From: Scolanthus callimorphus | Taxonomy: Eukaryota > Cnidaria > Anthozoa > Actiniaria > Edwardsiidae | Direction: 5' to 3' | Length of the DNA stretch: 64,000 nucleotides | Assembly: GCA_033964015.1 (NCBI GenBank) | Contig: CM066919.1 | Coordinates: forward strand, 3,004,101-3,068,100 | In this document: positions 15,201 to 26,264 of the stretch, piece by piece | How the letters are laid out: each line of letters starts with the position of its first letter | Position numbering within the stretch: position 1 is the stretch's first letter | Program-made: the position numbers and the translations under genes | The notes under the pieces: model-generated | Told to the model about the DNA's origin: nothing | What the model saw: the letters and a program-made list of their open reading frames with translations, nothing else | Database searches by the model: none

Positions 15201-18200
15201 AGCTCCGCTTTTAGCCAGTGGCTAAATCTATATATTATGTTAGGGATGGTCGGCCATGGCTTCTTTCCCCATCATCCCAGTGAGTTCCCGACATATGAAA
15301 ACACAGCTTCGCGGACGATCGGCGACGCGGCAATCGTCTGGGATACGATCAGGAACATAGAAACGATTCTATTTTCCCGGCCGCATCCCAGTCAATCGTC
15401 GATGTCGCGACAATTCCCGGTATGCGTTTTCATTAGGATGGGATTGACGGGGATGGTTGGGAAACCACGGATCCCCGATCGTTGCCGACGGTTTCCGACA
15501 TATGAAAACCAGTCTTTTTATGATGAGCTTGCTGACAAAAGCTGTTGTTGTTATTGTTATTACAGGGTTCGTAAGCGTCCTTGAAATCCTGGATTTTTAT
15601 TTCTTTCCTGGAAAGTCCTGGAATTTTAAGGAAAATCCTGGAAAACGCCTGGAAAAAATGTTTCAACTTAAGTGTTGCAAATCAGTCAGTTTCGTGAATC
15701 TTATTTTGGGCTGCAAATTATGACATCCTCCAGACTTATCATGTTTCTTTGGGGGAGGGGGCATTTCTACCCCAAAAATACTCCTGGAAAAATAACTAAA
15801 GACTTCCTGGAAAATCCTGGATTTTTATCATTCATAATGCGTACAAACCCTGTTGTTATGTTTGGTGGTATCTCTAATGGAACTGCTGCTGGTGGTGCTG
15901 ATGATATGAGTGTGATCTTGTTATTACTGTGCGACTACGTCAACCGGGCCATCCCGTAAAACGTTTGTCATTTAGAGATTCAAATCATTTTAGCAAATCT
16001 AATACCTGCAATACATCTGACGATGAGTAATTAAGTGTTTTGAAGTGATTTCTGCCCACAATTTCCACAATTTTTACGAGAAAAGCGATATTTCGGTGTC
16101 TCAGATCTCAAGAAAGTAGAGATCCTTTGTTCTGTACTCGCTTTCTGATTGGCTTACTTCTTACAAAATGGCCCGGTTGACGTAGTCGCACAGTAAATAA
16201 TTATTAATATTATTGTTATTATTATTTTACGGCAACGAAGACGACAGCGATAGAGAAGAATTCACTCGCTTACAGAGCACAATGCGTGCACGTTTAAATC
16301 CATCAAGTCAAATGCAAATTGATTATCATATTTCTGATGATGGTGTCGATGTTGGTGCTTGTGGTTATGATGTTGTTGTGTCTGATAAGTTACGCCTTCG
16401 TGGACAAGCTCGCAAGGCCTTGTTACTCCCACACTACACCGAACGACAACGGATCTTGTCGATACCCTCGCTTTCACTCTGAAATTGACATTGCCCTTTC
16501 CCCCCAGGACAAGTTACTGTTGGAGCCCTTCGCATCACAAAGAGATGTAGCGTACGTGGTGGTAGCACCAGAAAGCGATTCCGTCATCACTAGCACCAAA
16601 CTGTTCTTTAAAGAGCTCAGCTCCATCTACGAGGTAAGACGAATAAGAGGGAGGAGGGAGGGAGGGTATTCCAATTTGAAGTTCGCCGTACCTACCAGGA
16701 GTAATACAGCTTCTCGGAAGATGTTGTGTGATTGGAATGGTAGAACAAAGCATCCCACTGTTTCCTCGTTCTATATTGTATGACCCTCTATTGTCTTGCA
16801 CTGAGGGTATCAATCCAATGGGCTTAGATCTTAAAAAATAATAAAATAAAAAAAAAATTGTATGACCCTCTATTGTTTTGCACTGAGGGTATCAATCCAG
16901 TGGGCTTAGATCTTACGAGAGCTGTATCATGACTCGAGCATTATTATAAAAGAATGAGTAATCGACTCGATAATTCACAATACACGGTTGCAGGCTATGT
17001 GGCTAAAAGGGTCCGTGTTTGGATGACGCTCACACATTTCCATCTTGACGTGAAGATGTAGATAGTGCCATATAGCGCTGTTCACGCTCACGTCATTCAT
17101 TGTTATGAATGTGCAAACCGAGATCGATGGGTTCATAGTTAGAATGGCAATGTTGATAAACAGTCAATAGGGCTATAACATCGTCATATCGATACTCAGC
17201 TGTCCTGTTAGACCGCTAGCAGCTCCTTCGGCGATCGTCCGTGATTTGCGGGAGATTCCTACGAATTTATAGCGAACGATATGCCTACGGCGTTAAGTTG
17301 TTCAGTAGAAGAGAAAGCGCCAGCCTACGGACGTTCGCCAAAAAGGGACTGATTGCAGTCTAGTGGTCTGCAAATGTGTTTGTAGTGTTGAGTCTAGACT
17401 GCTTGCAGTCTCCGCTGCTTGTTACCCGACACATAGACTCTCTCGTGAGCTGGAAATACGAGCGCGCAAACAAACTACAATGTAGGACTAGGACTTTATT
17501 GTCGGTTTACGGACGTTCGCCAAAGAAGGGGCTGCAAGCAGTCTATGTTGAGTCTAAACTCATTCACATCCATTGTAGGCAAGTAAGCTGGCCTCTAACT
17601 AGAAGTCAATTAAATTGTACTAACGAGTACAATTTTGGAAGAAGCATTATTATTTTTAGCTTTTTAGTAATCTTTATTTGTAGTCCTCTAACTAGAAAAG
17701 TGAACCGTCCTCTAACTATTGTAATATTATTATCGCAGACTTGTCGCCTAGGTCAGCATGTACCTATTGCAAAACTCCGAGACGGCATCCTTAGAGTTGG
17801 CCAGAAGTTCCTCAAACTCTCGAAAGAGCCTGTCGACGAGTGGTTTACACAGCAGAGTAAGTTCCAACCCACAAGAGGTTAGAGCGGTTTTCATATGACT
17901 GTCAAATGTACATTATGTGTTCCTATTGGTTAATGTCTTGGGTCTTTGTCTAGTCAGCCAATCAGAATGCGCCAAGAACAGCCAAACACACAATACCCCT
18001 TGTTTTCTTGGGTCACAATTAAACGCAAGTCGTACTTACTTTGTCTCTGATTGGTCAGCTGTTAAATTTGTTTCGTTTCTGATTGGCTAAATGTATTTAC
18101 TTTGTGTGTTGAAACTTAGATACTCCTCTAAAATTCGCTTCATCCTACAGCCAACACGGCATGATCTTCCTTGTTTTTCCACGTGTGTGTTTTTTAGGTA

Positions 18201-21200
18201 CAACTGGCGAGGGAGCAAGGTTGAAACTTTACGCCCAAGTCTGCAGATATCAGCTCGGTGAGTAAGGAGGAACAACGCCTGTTTTCTGTTGGTGTGGTGT
18301 TCTTACGGGTTTATTTTAGGCCCACTTTATCCGATCATCACAAAAAGGTATCGGGTTTTTGTGCAATACAATGATATCGACACTTTGCGACCCATATGAC
18401 CAGGCGACAAATGTCTTGCCCATGATTTCATGGCAGTTAAATTATTAGTAACTGTAACGACAATTAGTAACTGTAACGACAATTTGTTTTGCTTTTAGCG
18501 CCGTTATTGAAATCGCTGACATTAGACCGACATCTCTTGGACAAGGATCGGAGTGACGAGAAGGTGTCAACTGGGAAACCCTCGGATGGAGACAAGAGTG
18601 GCTTTCCGTACTCGGGAGGGGGAGAGGGAAGCAAGACGGGAACGTGAGTTGTTTCCGTGAATCACACGTAGTTGTAGCGGGCAAGAGCAAGAGGCAATTT
18701 CTCGACGCGAGTACCCTGTGGTATATTCTTCTAATTTTTACCCCTTAATTTGAGCATGTTCCGCTGGAATTTTGGGGAACTTTTAGTATGTTAGTAAGTT
18801 GACATACAAATGTCGATTTGGTATGTCACTGATGTTTATATAATAAACAGAACATTACATGGCCACTCGAAGATAAAATTCGTATCTCCGCGCGGCCATG
18901 TCCTCTATATTTCCCTAAAATATTCAAATCTCGCTATTATCTTGTCTGTTCTTAGAATTGGTACACCTACTTCAGATAGTCGTGATCCGTGTAACAATGA
19001 TGACGATTCCGAGAACACCAGTGACGATCCGCCAACCATAGTGGTGTACTTGCTAGACCCATTCTCTAGCGGCCATGGCACCACAGGGAGCAGCCGGACG
19101 AACGAGTTAGAGATGTCGTACCTCGGGATGTTGCGTTGTTTTGCGGAGATGAGTCAAGGGCTGTCCGACGCTCTCAGGAACAACGTGGTCTTCCAGGTAA
19201 AATGAAGCAAACGTTTTTACGGTTTCAGTGTTTCTTTTTTTTTTCTTCTCCATTTCTTTATTGCGGTTTTCATAACTCTGCGAACAGTTGGAATGAACAG
19301 TTTTCAAAGTTTGAAGTTACATCAACATTTGTATGAAAATCGGTAGTCTTACAGATAAAACTTACCTGCATTGCTTATTAGGCTAGTATTACTATGAAGT
19401 CATGTAAGTAATTTGAGGATGATTACATACAAATTTAGAGCTGTATTTACGAATTTATTCAAATGACCGTGACACAGCCCCTTTAATTGCGTTGCGATAG
19501 ATACCTCATTGTCACTGGGATGTCAGATGCTCACTAACGTCTTGTCATTCTGCCTTATTCCAGGTGGTGCCTCTGCAGCAAGTCTTCCAAGTTGAAACCC
19601 TGACCAAGAACAAGGAGTCGACTCTCTCGTTCATTATGCAGCTCAAGTGCCTCGCGTTCTCCATTTTCTCACGATGTAGAAAGACTCTTCATCTCAATCT
19701 CAGTGCCAAGTCTCTAACAGGGTTTGGTCCTGCAGCAGGGCACGAGGCTAGCCTGAAGGGGCGTGAAGTTGGGGCGCCATACCGCGTCAACCCCAAGCCT
19801 CTATACACAGTAAGATATCGCGCTGTGCTTGATACCCGTTTGGTTCTTTAAGTACTTGCGTACTTCCATTGAACAAAGTTTAACATTCGTTAATGAACAA
19901 TAACAATGACGAATGTTCGACGTCCGTACTATGTTCTCTCACGTCTTTTCAAGGATGTGCAACAAACATCCTCAAATTGGTTGATACGGACATAATTCGC
20001 GTTCTTTTTCTCCCCAAAAAGCTGCTGCGAAACCTGACGAAGGAGAGTAAACAACTGCCCTTTTAATCGCGCTAATCCTGCCCCCTACGTGGGAAAAGAC
20101 GTCTGAACAACAAGCTTAAACATTCCATACTGATGATTTAGGAGCTCTGCTTTCAGAACTGAATTGATCACAGTGTAAGCGCTTGTATTTTGTGGGCAAT
20201 GAAAGACGGGTTACTGAAGAGCGTCATTTCTAAATCAATAGCAGCTCGTAATTTTTATCCGTAATCTCGACGATTTACGTGTTTAGGATTTTAATCTATT
20301 CAGTTTTGAAAGCATAGCTCCTTTAGGTTCGGATCTATTTCATAGATAATTAGTTGGAGTAATTCTAGCAGCAGACTTACTTGCCACTTATCATGCTATA
20401 TAGTGAACGTTTTCGCATAAGTGTGCATTCTTGTAATACTTACAATTCTTCTGCTTGGAATAACTGGGTGACGTGCGTGCACTCGACTCAATAAGGTTAT
20501 ATATTCAAACATCGGTGAGGCTGGCATTAAGTATCTGACTTGAGACATTTGCTAAGGAGGCTAGTCAAAACACAAAATCCTTCCTACCAGATCTATGCAG
20601 ACAGCTGTTTTGCGTGGAGATATCGAAGCATAATGCATGTGTTCTATAATGTAAATAAACTCTTGATCACGGGCGACATATTTGATAGCAACTTGTCGCA
20701 CATAGCCTTGCCACGAGGCGACCTCTTTGCCCTCGTACGAGCAAGGGGTCGCCCTTCCTATGTGATAAAACTAACTCGCCTGAAGATTAGCTAGAGATCT
20801 TCTGCTGGCAGTACGCTTGATTTTGAGAAGGCTACGCTGGTTTGTACAACCTCCAGCAGCTAAATTCGTGTGTGGAGCGATAGTTGCTCATCTGGAGGTT
20901 GTCTTGCTTTCTATCTGACTTACGAATCGTGGTGTATTTGTTTGTTTTGCAGCAATTCCTTGGATCAAAGATTGACTGGGTTGGTAGCCTTTTTAATATG
21001 GAATTCTTTGTTTCATGATGAGAGCTTGAGAAAGTACACTCTCCGTAATAGAGTGGAAAACTCGCTTTGCATCGCATACACTTTCCCTCTCTAATTCTCA
21101 TGTGCTGGGCGAAATGATAGTGGTATCAACCCTTATGCACTTGATTAATAGGCGCCTTTGACTTAGCGGTAAATAATAGATATATAAATAATAGTTTTAA

Positions 21201-24200
21201 TTGCAAACACAATGATGTTGATGTATTTTGGAGTCTGTTTCTCCTTTCGGTATGTAGTTGACTTCTTTAATTTGCCAATGCGCTGTCAGAGCATAATTTA
21301 AGTTTTACACCATTAAAACTTTGGTAGATAACTCTTTATCTGGCACATAAAAATGGACTCTATTTAGTTCCAAGGTGGAAGTTCTCTGTAAAAAAAGGTT
21401 AAGCCTGGTGCACACTTGCGACATAACGACATAAGAAAAATATCACGCGAGCAAAATTTAGTGTTTTTAAAAATTTGAAAGTCCAGAAACATAACATAAG
21501 ATTGCTTTGGCGAAGTAATCAAATATTGATTATTTCAATTATCTTCCCATGCTTTTATCTTGCAACATAACGTAATTATGTCGTTATGTCGCTAGTGTGC
21601 ACCGGGTATTACACGCCTAATGACAGCCGAATAGGCTCTGTGCAGTTGTACAGTCATGTGTATGTTTGTACAAGCCTACGAGTACACCTCTTCATTCCAA
21701 AGGGTAAATCAACACAGCATGACTGAAGAGCCGACAATTTTTTCAGTTTACGAAAAAGCGAAGAAATTCGATTGAGGTAGTCCGGCATATTCGAATTGAT
21801 TTGACCAAGTTTTTTGCCAGCAGGTAAAAAGATTACAGATCAACTATGTTTCAATTTGTTTTTGCTCTCCAGTAGAACCTTATGACAGACAAACTGCACA
21901 GGGCCTATTAGTAATTTAAATATAACTACAAGGAAGTATACTTTAGTGAATTCAATGCATGCATGGATGAATCTGCCTCATCAGAAATCTCTTGTTTCCA
22001 CCACAGGGAGACACTCTAACACTAAAGCTTTACTCGGCTCCCTACATCCTGGGCACCCCGCTGTCCCCGCTGGACCTGAATGAAGACTCACCCGACAAAA
22101 TGACTCCCTCCTCGCGCCACACCCTCGTCCTGTTTTGCGGCTATTGCCTGTCACGTGACCAGCGGTGGCTGCTGGCGAGCTGTATTGACGGCACGGGGAA
22201 ATGCTGGAGACCACTGCTATCAGTGTGGGATCGCCCCTGCGTGTGGACGGCCGCCCCCATAAGTTTCCATCGCGGACCAAAGCCTTGAAGAAAGTGTGGG
22301 AGTTTTGCCTTGGAGTGATCGCGCCGACGTTATCGCCTTGGAGGATAGTGATTTGCAAGATGGGCCGTATGGGACAAGGAGAACTACGAGGTGAGGGCTT
22401 ATTGTTATTTTGTTACTGTAGCGCCAAAGCGACTACATGTTTATCTCTGGTGACTAACGTTTTATCTCCAGTAGCCATGAGACGACTTCATTTCAGCCTC
22501 TCTAGGAAACATATTCTGGCGACCATATTTTTCAACTTGCTGACCACAAGGCCTGTTCATATGCGCGATCTTAGCTGCGATTTGAGCTGCTATTTCTGGA
22601 CGATCGTCGACGCCATATCGCGCGGTGTGAACCTGCCTCGATTTTGCTCAGTTTGTTGGCGATCTGAATGAATCGCACCCGCATCGCAGTGGCATTCAAA
22701 ACGCCTGCGACATCGCAAGTGAAATCGCCATAAGGTCGCCGGCCGTTCACACCGCGCGATATGATATCGCCATGAGATCGACGCAGAAATCGCAACTGAA
22801 ATCGTGCCGTGTGAACGGGCCTTAGGAGAGAACTGGTGACTTGATAAAATAGTACATTTCGGACCGAATTGCGATCGTGCTGACCTTCGATTTGTATATC
22901 TTGACAATCGTCTTCATCATTTCTTCCAGACTGGAAAGAGATCCTGAGCAAGACGTCAGTGGAACCGCGTGACCCTGTCATCCGGGACTCCTGCAAGGCA
23001 TGTCACGCTCTACGCAGTGACATCCATCCCACAGTTCTTGGCGCGTCTGTTGTCACGCTAGAACCCGAGCCCGCGTTACGACTGTTCATGGCGAAAGGTA
23101 CGGCTTGAGGCCATTTTTCAAGTGCATTAAAGCAAACACAAAAGCATGTTTTTATAGAGATTATTACTCGCTCGTTCACGGTATGACACGAAAACTCGTG
23201 AATAGAAACGATAATTTTATTGTTGAACTGAGTGTTGCGTACGCACCTAAGGAAATGGTGCATTCACGAGGTGTCTACTTGTCGTATTTTACAAACGGAA
23301 AGAGGAACTAACCTTCAACTTGTCTTACAGGTTTAACGAGACCGTCCGGTCCATTTGACGGTGGTCGTGCTACTCAGACCCCGGTAACAAGCATTCCCAA
23401 ACCGGACGTGTCACGCACCTATATATCTGTATTTCCCACCTGCTATCACGTGCGTGGCGTGACAAAACACGTGGACGTCAAGAGAGTTGTCACGCCAGAG
23501 GCGACCACCGATACAGTTGTCACGGATACCTCGATCCTTTTGGCAGGAGCCGACGATGACGACAATGATCCTGACCCACTGAGGCATCTGTTTCCGATAC
23601 TTAACACCTCACCAACCCCGCTTTCGCCTGTGCTGCTGCCCTCGCCGCTTGCAGAGGATAACCATCTGCGCACGTCCTCGCCACTTACGGCAGGCTCCAC
23701 CCTGAATGCTTCGCCAGGGGTGCAAGTACATTCCCCCTTCCAGCCTATCGCAAGGGCGTCACCCTTTCAGCCTGTGAACCAACCAGCAGTGTCCCCTTCT
23801 GTGGGGGCTACTCCACAGGGTACGATCCCAGGGTGTGGCATGGAGGGAGAGGAGGACGCCTCTCTGTTGCTCCCCTTAGCTCAAGGGTACATTATCTCGA
23901 CCTTGCACACTGGCAAGATGCCGCACGTGTTCTGGGCGAACTGCCCTCAGGCGGAGAAGCTGTACCCGGTTATACTGAGGGTGAGTAATAAAGACCGGGT
24001 TTAAGCAGGAGCATTCGCGTAATCAATGCAGTCAGCCGCAGGGGAGTTTTACTCGTTTTGTTTTATACTTGAATACTTGAGTCTTCGAATGTTGGTTTTG
24101 GTGGTGCACTCGTTTCAACATTTGTAATTTGGTTTAAGCTTTTATTGAGAGTTGAATCCTTGATAAAAAAATCCAAAATTCGTCCGAGCTCATATAACGA

Positions 24201-25497
24201 TTTGATTCGGGCGTTAATAATCAGAAACGTATGAGCGGAAATGAACTTTGTATGAGTTTCTTACTTCGCAGATATTCGTTTACAAGCTTTGTGAAGTCTG
24301 GGTAAAATATTAGTAAATTATGCAAGGGAGGGCAACAGATGTTTCCGTAAAATGTCATTTCCGTCATTTCCTGCTCTGCCGAAACGTATTTATTTCTGTT
24401 ATGCTCGCTAATTAGGACTTATGTAGAATACGTTTGTATTTTGTAGGCGGTTTTGTGTGTTCATACGCCAGCTCTCCACAAGCCTGTCAATGGATTCACG
24501 CCTCCTGCGCACACACTCGGCTCCAATGCACCTTGTGATGTTCTAAGGTGGGGAATATTTGCATGTACTAAAGAAAATAAACACTATTACAGCAAAAATC
24601 GTTGCATCGCAACCCACGTTTTCAAAACATCGATTTGTTTTTGGCTTTGCTGTTTCGCCAGTCAAATGTTATGAGCCAATCAGATTATTGTCCTGTTTCG
24701 CCTAGTGCAGTCGCCTGGGTTTCCGTCTAGACATTGTCTGGTTTTAGTTCAGAGGGAAGCCAGTTGACTGTACTAGGCACAACAGGGCAAGAGTTTTATT
24801 GGCTCAGATGGTTTGATTGACGGAATAGCAAAGACAAACATCAAATAATAATTTGATGTTTTGAAAACGTGGTCGCGTTGCAACGGCGTTAGCTGTGAGA
24901 GGGAATCCGCCAGAATTTCGAGTGACAACTGGAAAAAGTTCACGGAAACAAATCGTTTCCATTGTATTCAAACTGCTGTGTCAAAATTCTTGATACCTTG
25001 TCTGAAAATGAAGTCGTTTCTGACAACACCGGCCATCGGAAGTAAATTCCGAACTTCATTCAAAACACGTAAGAATGTAATGCGATCTTTGAACATTATT
25101 TTCTCTGGTTCAAATAAGAATTCGTTCTCAATGTGCCTACATATAATGACTGATATTTTCCCTCCTGGAAAGTGCCAAAAAAGTGGTCGATTGCTTGCAA
25201 GTAATTCTATCAAATTGTTCCCATTTTTTGTCCAAATTACTCGATCTCCTGGAGAATGATTTCATCTTTAACTCGCAAGGTTTTAGGACACAATCTGACC
25301 AGTCAATGTAGAGTTGTTTTTTAACGCCACGATTTCTCTGTGCCCGCAGGTATGTGCTCCAGCGGTTCGACGCCCTGTCCTGGTTGACAGTGGACCCCGT
25401 GTCACGTGACCGTCGTTCCTGCCTCCCGGTTCACTTATGCATGTTGTCTCAGCTTTACGACGCGTTTTCGACACTTCTCGACACTGGCGACTCTTAG
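298..25497 (+). CDS. MED13: Mediator complex subunit 13 (MED13), 5'-partial, about 24 exons
   Basis: MED13 is the large subunit of the CDK8 kinase module of Mediator; it links the module to core Mediator in the nucleus and restrains RNA polymerase II transcription. Exons placed by GT-AG sites and unbroken phase: 298-559, 3203-3287, 3693-3776, 3849-3994, 4181-4429, 7158-7434, 8897-9613, 10157-11025, 11079-11128, 11784-11968, 13237-14008 (see separate note), 14693-14931, 16508-16633, 17739-17856, 18198-18257, 18499-18643, 18956-19196, 19564-19809, 22007-22390, 22930-23097, 23331-23980, 24447-24547, 25350-25497. The sum is about 2,040 codons, close to the roughly 2,170 of human MED13. Diagnostic stretches are GLKWKKY and ELWVFWYGEEP in the N-terminal domain, DLARMFPTPPSLE in the middle, and SQRDVAYVV, CRLGQH, PPTIVVYLLDPF, SLTGFGP, GYCLSRDQRW and FDALSWLT toward the end. 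The first exon lies upstream of the window. One apparent 1-base frameshift lies at 22,195-22,198. The paralogue MED13L is a vertebrate duplication, so MED13 is the natural name. Confidence 0.93.
560..3202 (+). other. MED13 intron, AT-rich, with one repeat-family copy
   Basis: No coding signal is seen. Positions about 1,005-1,270 are a copy of an interspersed family rich in CCTGGAAA words; a second copy is at about 15,565-15,850. A short TA dinucleotide run is at about 2,272-2,285. The rest looks unique. Confidence 0.6.
1005..1270 (+). repeat. Interspersed repeat, CCTGGAAA-rich family, copy 1
   Basis: It matches 15,565-15,850 in the same orientation. Shared stretches include CAGTCAGTTTCGTGAATCT, TTGGGCTGCAAA, CCTCCAGACTTATCATGTTT and GGGCATTTCTACCC. 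Both copies begin and end with repeated TCCTGGAAA and CCTGGATTTTT words. It has no coding capacity and looks like a non-autonomous element. Confidence 0.75.
5050..7062 (+). repeat. About 2-kb minisatellite in a MED13 intron
   Basis: Tandem degenerate units of 30-33 bases are built from GGTAATGATGATGGTAGT followed by GGTGTTGGTGGTATT. All variation is by multiples of three and the units lack stop codons, so reading frames of 650-700 residues run through it on both strands. Those frames encode only simple sequence (MVVVLVVLVM, NTTNTTTIIIT, PSSLPIPPTPL) and lie between two solid MED13 exons (4181-4429 and 7158-7434), so they are not genes. Confidence 0.95.
7435..8896 (+). other. MED13 intron, no clear feature
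   Basis: No open frame here resembles a protein. I see no strong tandem or inverted repeat, apart from short repeated sentences around 'ggtcgctat' and 'ggcgacta' near 7,550-7,750. Confidence 0.5.
9905..9990 (-). repeat. Interspersed repeat fragment, ACCCTCTATTG family, inverted copy
   Basis: Read in reverse complement, it matches two tandem copies at about 16,780-16,935 (words GACCCTCTATTG, TTTTGCACTGAGGGTAT and CTTACGAGA). The outer parts also match (CTGTATCA with a TGACTC-like word). Confidence 0.6.
11150..11700 (+). repeat. Degenerate CAGA microsatellite in a MED13 intron
   Basis: It is dominated by CAGACAGA, with CACCAGA, AAATACAGACAGA and TAAACAGACAG variants, immediately downstream of the 11,079-11,128 exon. 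The minus-strand frames (MSVCLSVCLSV type) are simple-sequence shadows. Confidence 0.92.
12045..12408. mobile_element. MITE with terminal inverted repeats, in a MED13 intron
   Basis: TAGCTGTGAAAGCCGACACC at the left end is mirrored by GGTGTCGGCTTTCGCAGGCTA at the right. Further inside, GAGGCGTCTGCGCGCTCAAG is mirrored by CTTGAGCGCTCAGACGCCTC-like sequence, and CCCAGATCTGG-like inner arms follow. It is about 360 bp and has no open frame of interest. Confidence 0.75.
12536..12974. mobile_element. MITE with about 62-bp terminal inverted repeats, in a MED13 intron
   Basis: The left arm (12,536-12,598) contains GGGGAAATACGAGGCACAAA and CCTCAACTTGTCGCGCAACA. The right arm (12,913-12,974) is its inverted partner with few mismatches. 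The inside has several further copies of ACAACTTGTCGCGCAACA in both orientations. It is non-coding. Confidence 0.85.
13237..14008 (+). other. MED13: MED13 exon block with a frame change, probably a hidden intron
   Basis: The frame inherited from the upstream exon reads to a TAA at 13,478-13,480. The conserved MED13 segment (LALSDSNMNYFFDKNFDS onward) lies in another frame. A GT-AG intron from 13,262 (after ATG CAG) to the AG at 13,451-13,452, preceded by a pyrimidine-rich stretch, brings the two frames together exactly; the coding pieces are then 13,237-13,261 and 13,453-14,008. The alternative is an indel inside one long exon, because the skipped part also reads as a Ser/Pro-rich linker. I favour the intron but cannot test it without transcripts. 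Confidence 0.6.
14266..14692 (+). repeat. Five 84-86-bp tandem units ending at a MED13 splice acceptor
   Basis: Units begin CGCTTGACCCTCGATTGATT at 14,266, 14,352, 14,438, 14,524 and 14,608. Each ends in a pyrimidine-rich AG (CACCTCTCACTTCAG). The last unit ends in the true acceptor (GCGTCGTCAG, exon from 14,693). The array therefore multiplies a 3' splice-site-like sequence directly in front of a conserved exon. Confidence 0.88.
14932..16507 (+). other. MED13 intron with repeat-family copies
   Basis: It contains an element piece at about 15,180-15,240 (GGGAGCTCCGCTTTTAGCCA) that recurs inverted at 62,318-62,372. A direct repeat of CCGACATATGAAAAC is at 15,287 and 15,497. The second CCTGGAAA family copy is at 15,565-15,850. 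No protein-like frame is seen. Confidence 0.6.
15565..15850 (+). repeat. Interspersed repeat, CCTGGAAA-rich family, copy 2
   Basis: See the copy at 1,005-1,270. The same order of blocks and the same orientation are kept, with small indels. Confidence 0.75.
16780..16935 (+). repeat. Tandem pair of the ACCCTCTATTG repeat family
   Basis: TTGTATGACCCTCTATTG and CACTGAGGGTATCAATCCA occur twice, at about 16,775 and 16,858, separated by an A-rich stretch. It is related in inverse orientation to 9,905-9,990. Confidence 0.7.
19810..22006 (+). other. MED13 intron, mostly unique, with one MITE
   Basis: No protein-like frame was found. A MITE lies at 21,404-21,606; the rest shows no repeat structure that I can support. 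Confidence 0.5.
21404..21606. mobile_element. About 200-bp MITE with 30-bp inverted ends
   Basis: CCTGGTGCACACTTGCGACA at the left, continuing TAACGACATA, is mirrored by TATGTCGTTATGTCGCTAGT and GTGCACCGGG at the right. It is non-coding and lies in a MED13 intron. Confidence 0.85.
22549..22823. mobile_element. About 275-bp palindromic MITE in a MED13 intron
   Basis: The left end GGCCTGTTCATATGCGCGAT pairs with a right end reading GTGCCGTGTGAACGGGCC, and a TGAACGGCC-type boundary lies near the middle. Words such as GCGATTTCTGCGTCGAT and ATATCGCGCGGTGTGAAC occur in both orientations. Confidence 0.75.
24601..24883. mobile_element. About 283-bp MITE with 30-bp inverted ends
   Basis: GTTGCATCGCAACCCACGTT followed by TTCAAAACATC at the left is mirrored at 24,854-24,883 by GATGTTTTGAAAACGTGG and CGCGTTGCAAC. 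It lies in the last MED13 intron. Confidence 0.85.
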
Positions 25498-26039
25498 CGC
25501 TTACAGCGACGAGCAAAGCTCGACTTGATTTCACTAGAATTTTTTATTTATATTCTCAATCGCCATATGAATTCTAATGTAAGTTCTTTTTATTCGTCGT
25601 ATATACAAAGAATATACAAAGGAAGACGAAACTAGGCACTAAAGCCCATAACAAACTAACATGATCTACAATATCCACGACACTCGTCCTTTCGATTTGC
25701 AAAACGAGTTTTGATTCCCAGCCTTGTTTTGTAGCATTCACAGGAAATAATGATTTTATTCTCGTTACTTCAGATATTTTTATCATTATTTTGGAAACCT
25801 ATTTCTATGGGCTACTACCAACTGTCCCTTTGCTTGTTTGGGTTTTAGTGGCCGGAAATCGGCACCGAAAATCATGAAATTCCCATCATTTTCCTTGTCT
25901 TATACTAGTGACCCGACAGAAAATCATTGAAAGTATTTCTTTCGGTATAGTCATGATAGTTTTAACTAGGATTAGAAGGAAATGGCAGCATCAGCTCACT
26001 GGTAAACATTAACAGATGCTTAATTACAATACACTAATA

Positions 26040-26264
26040 CCCCATTCACACCAAAACCATGTTAAGTTACACAAGGTTTTCTTCGCCTCGCAACACGGGA
26101 AGTTTCTTACTGCGATAAACTCTTACTAGCTAAATGATCACTTAGTAACATGCAAAGTGTAGTCTGTTCAGTTTTGTCCTTGGAACCGTCTTTGGAAGAT
26201 AAGGATTTAAACCAGGTTAATTAAACCACCTTTAAACTAGCTTAAGCGCTGGTGTGAATGGGTA
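26040..26264. mobile_element. About 225-bp MITE with CCCATTCACACC ends
   Basis: CCCCATTCACACC at 26,040-26,052 is mirrored by GGTGTGAATGGG at 26,251-26,262, with TAATA on both flanks as a possible target duplication. Inner words (AACCATGTTAA and CCAGGTTAATTAAACC) are imperfectly mirrored. Confidence 0.8.

Noticed and set aside
22571..22996. Minus-strand frames of 105-141 residues
   Set aside because: They run through a palindromic MITE and an antisense MED13 exon.
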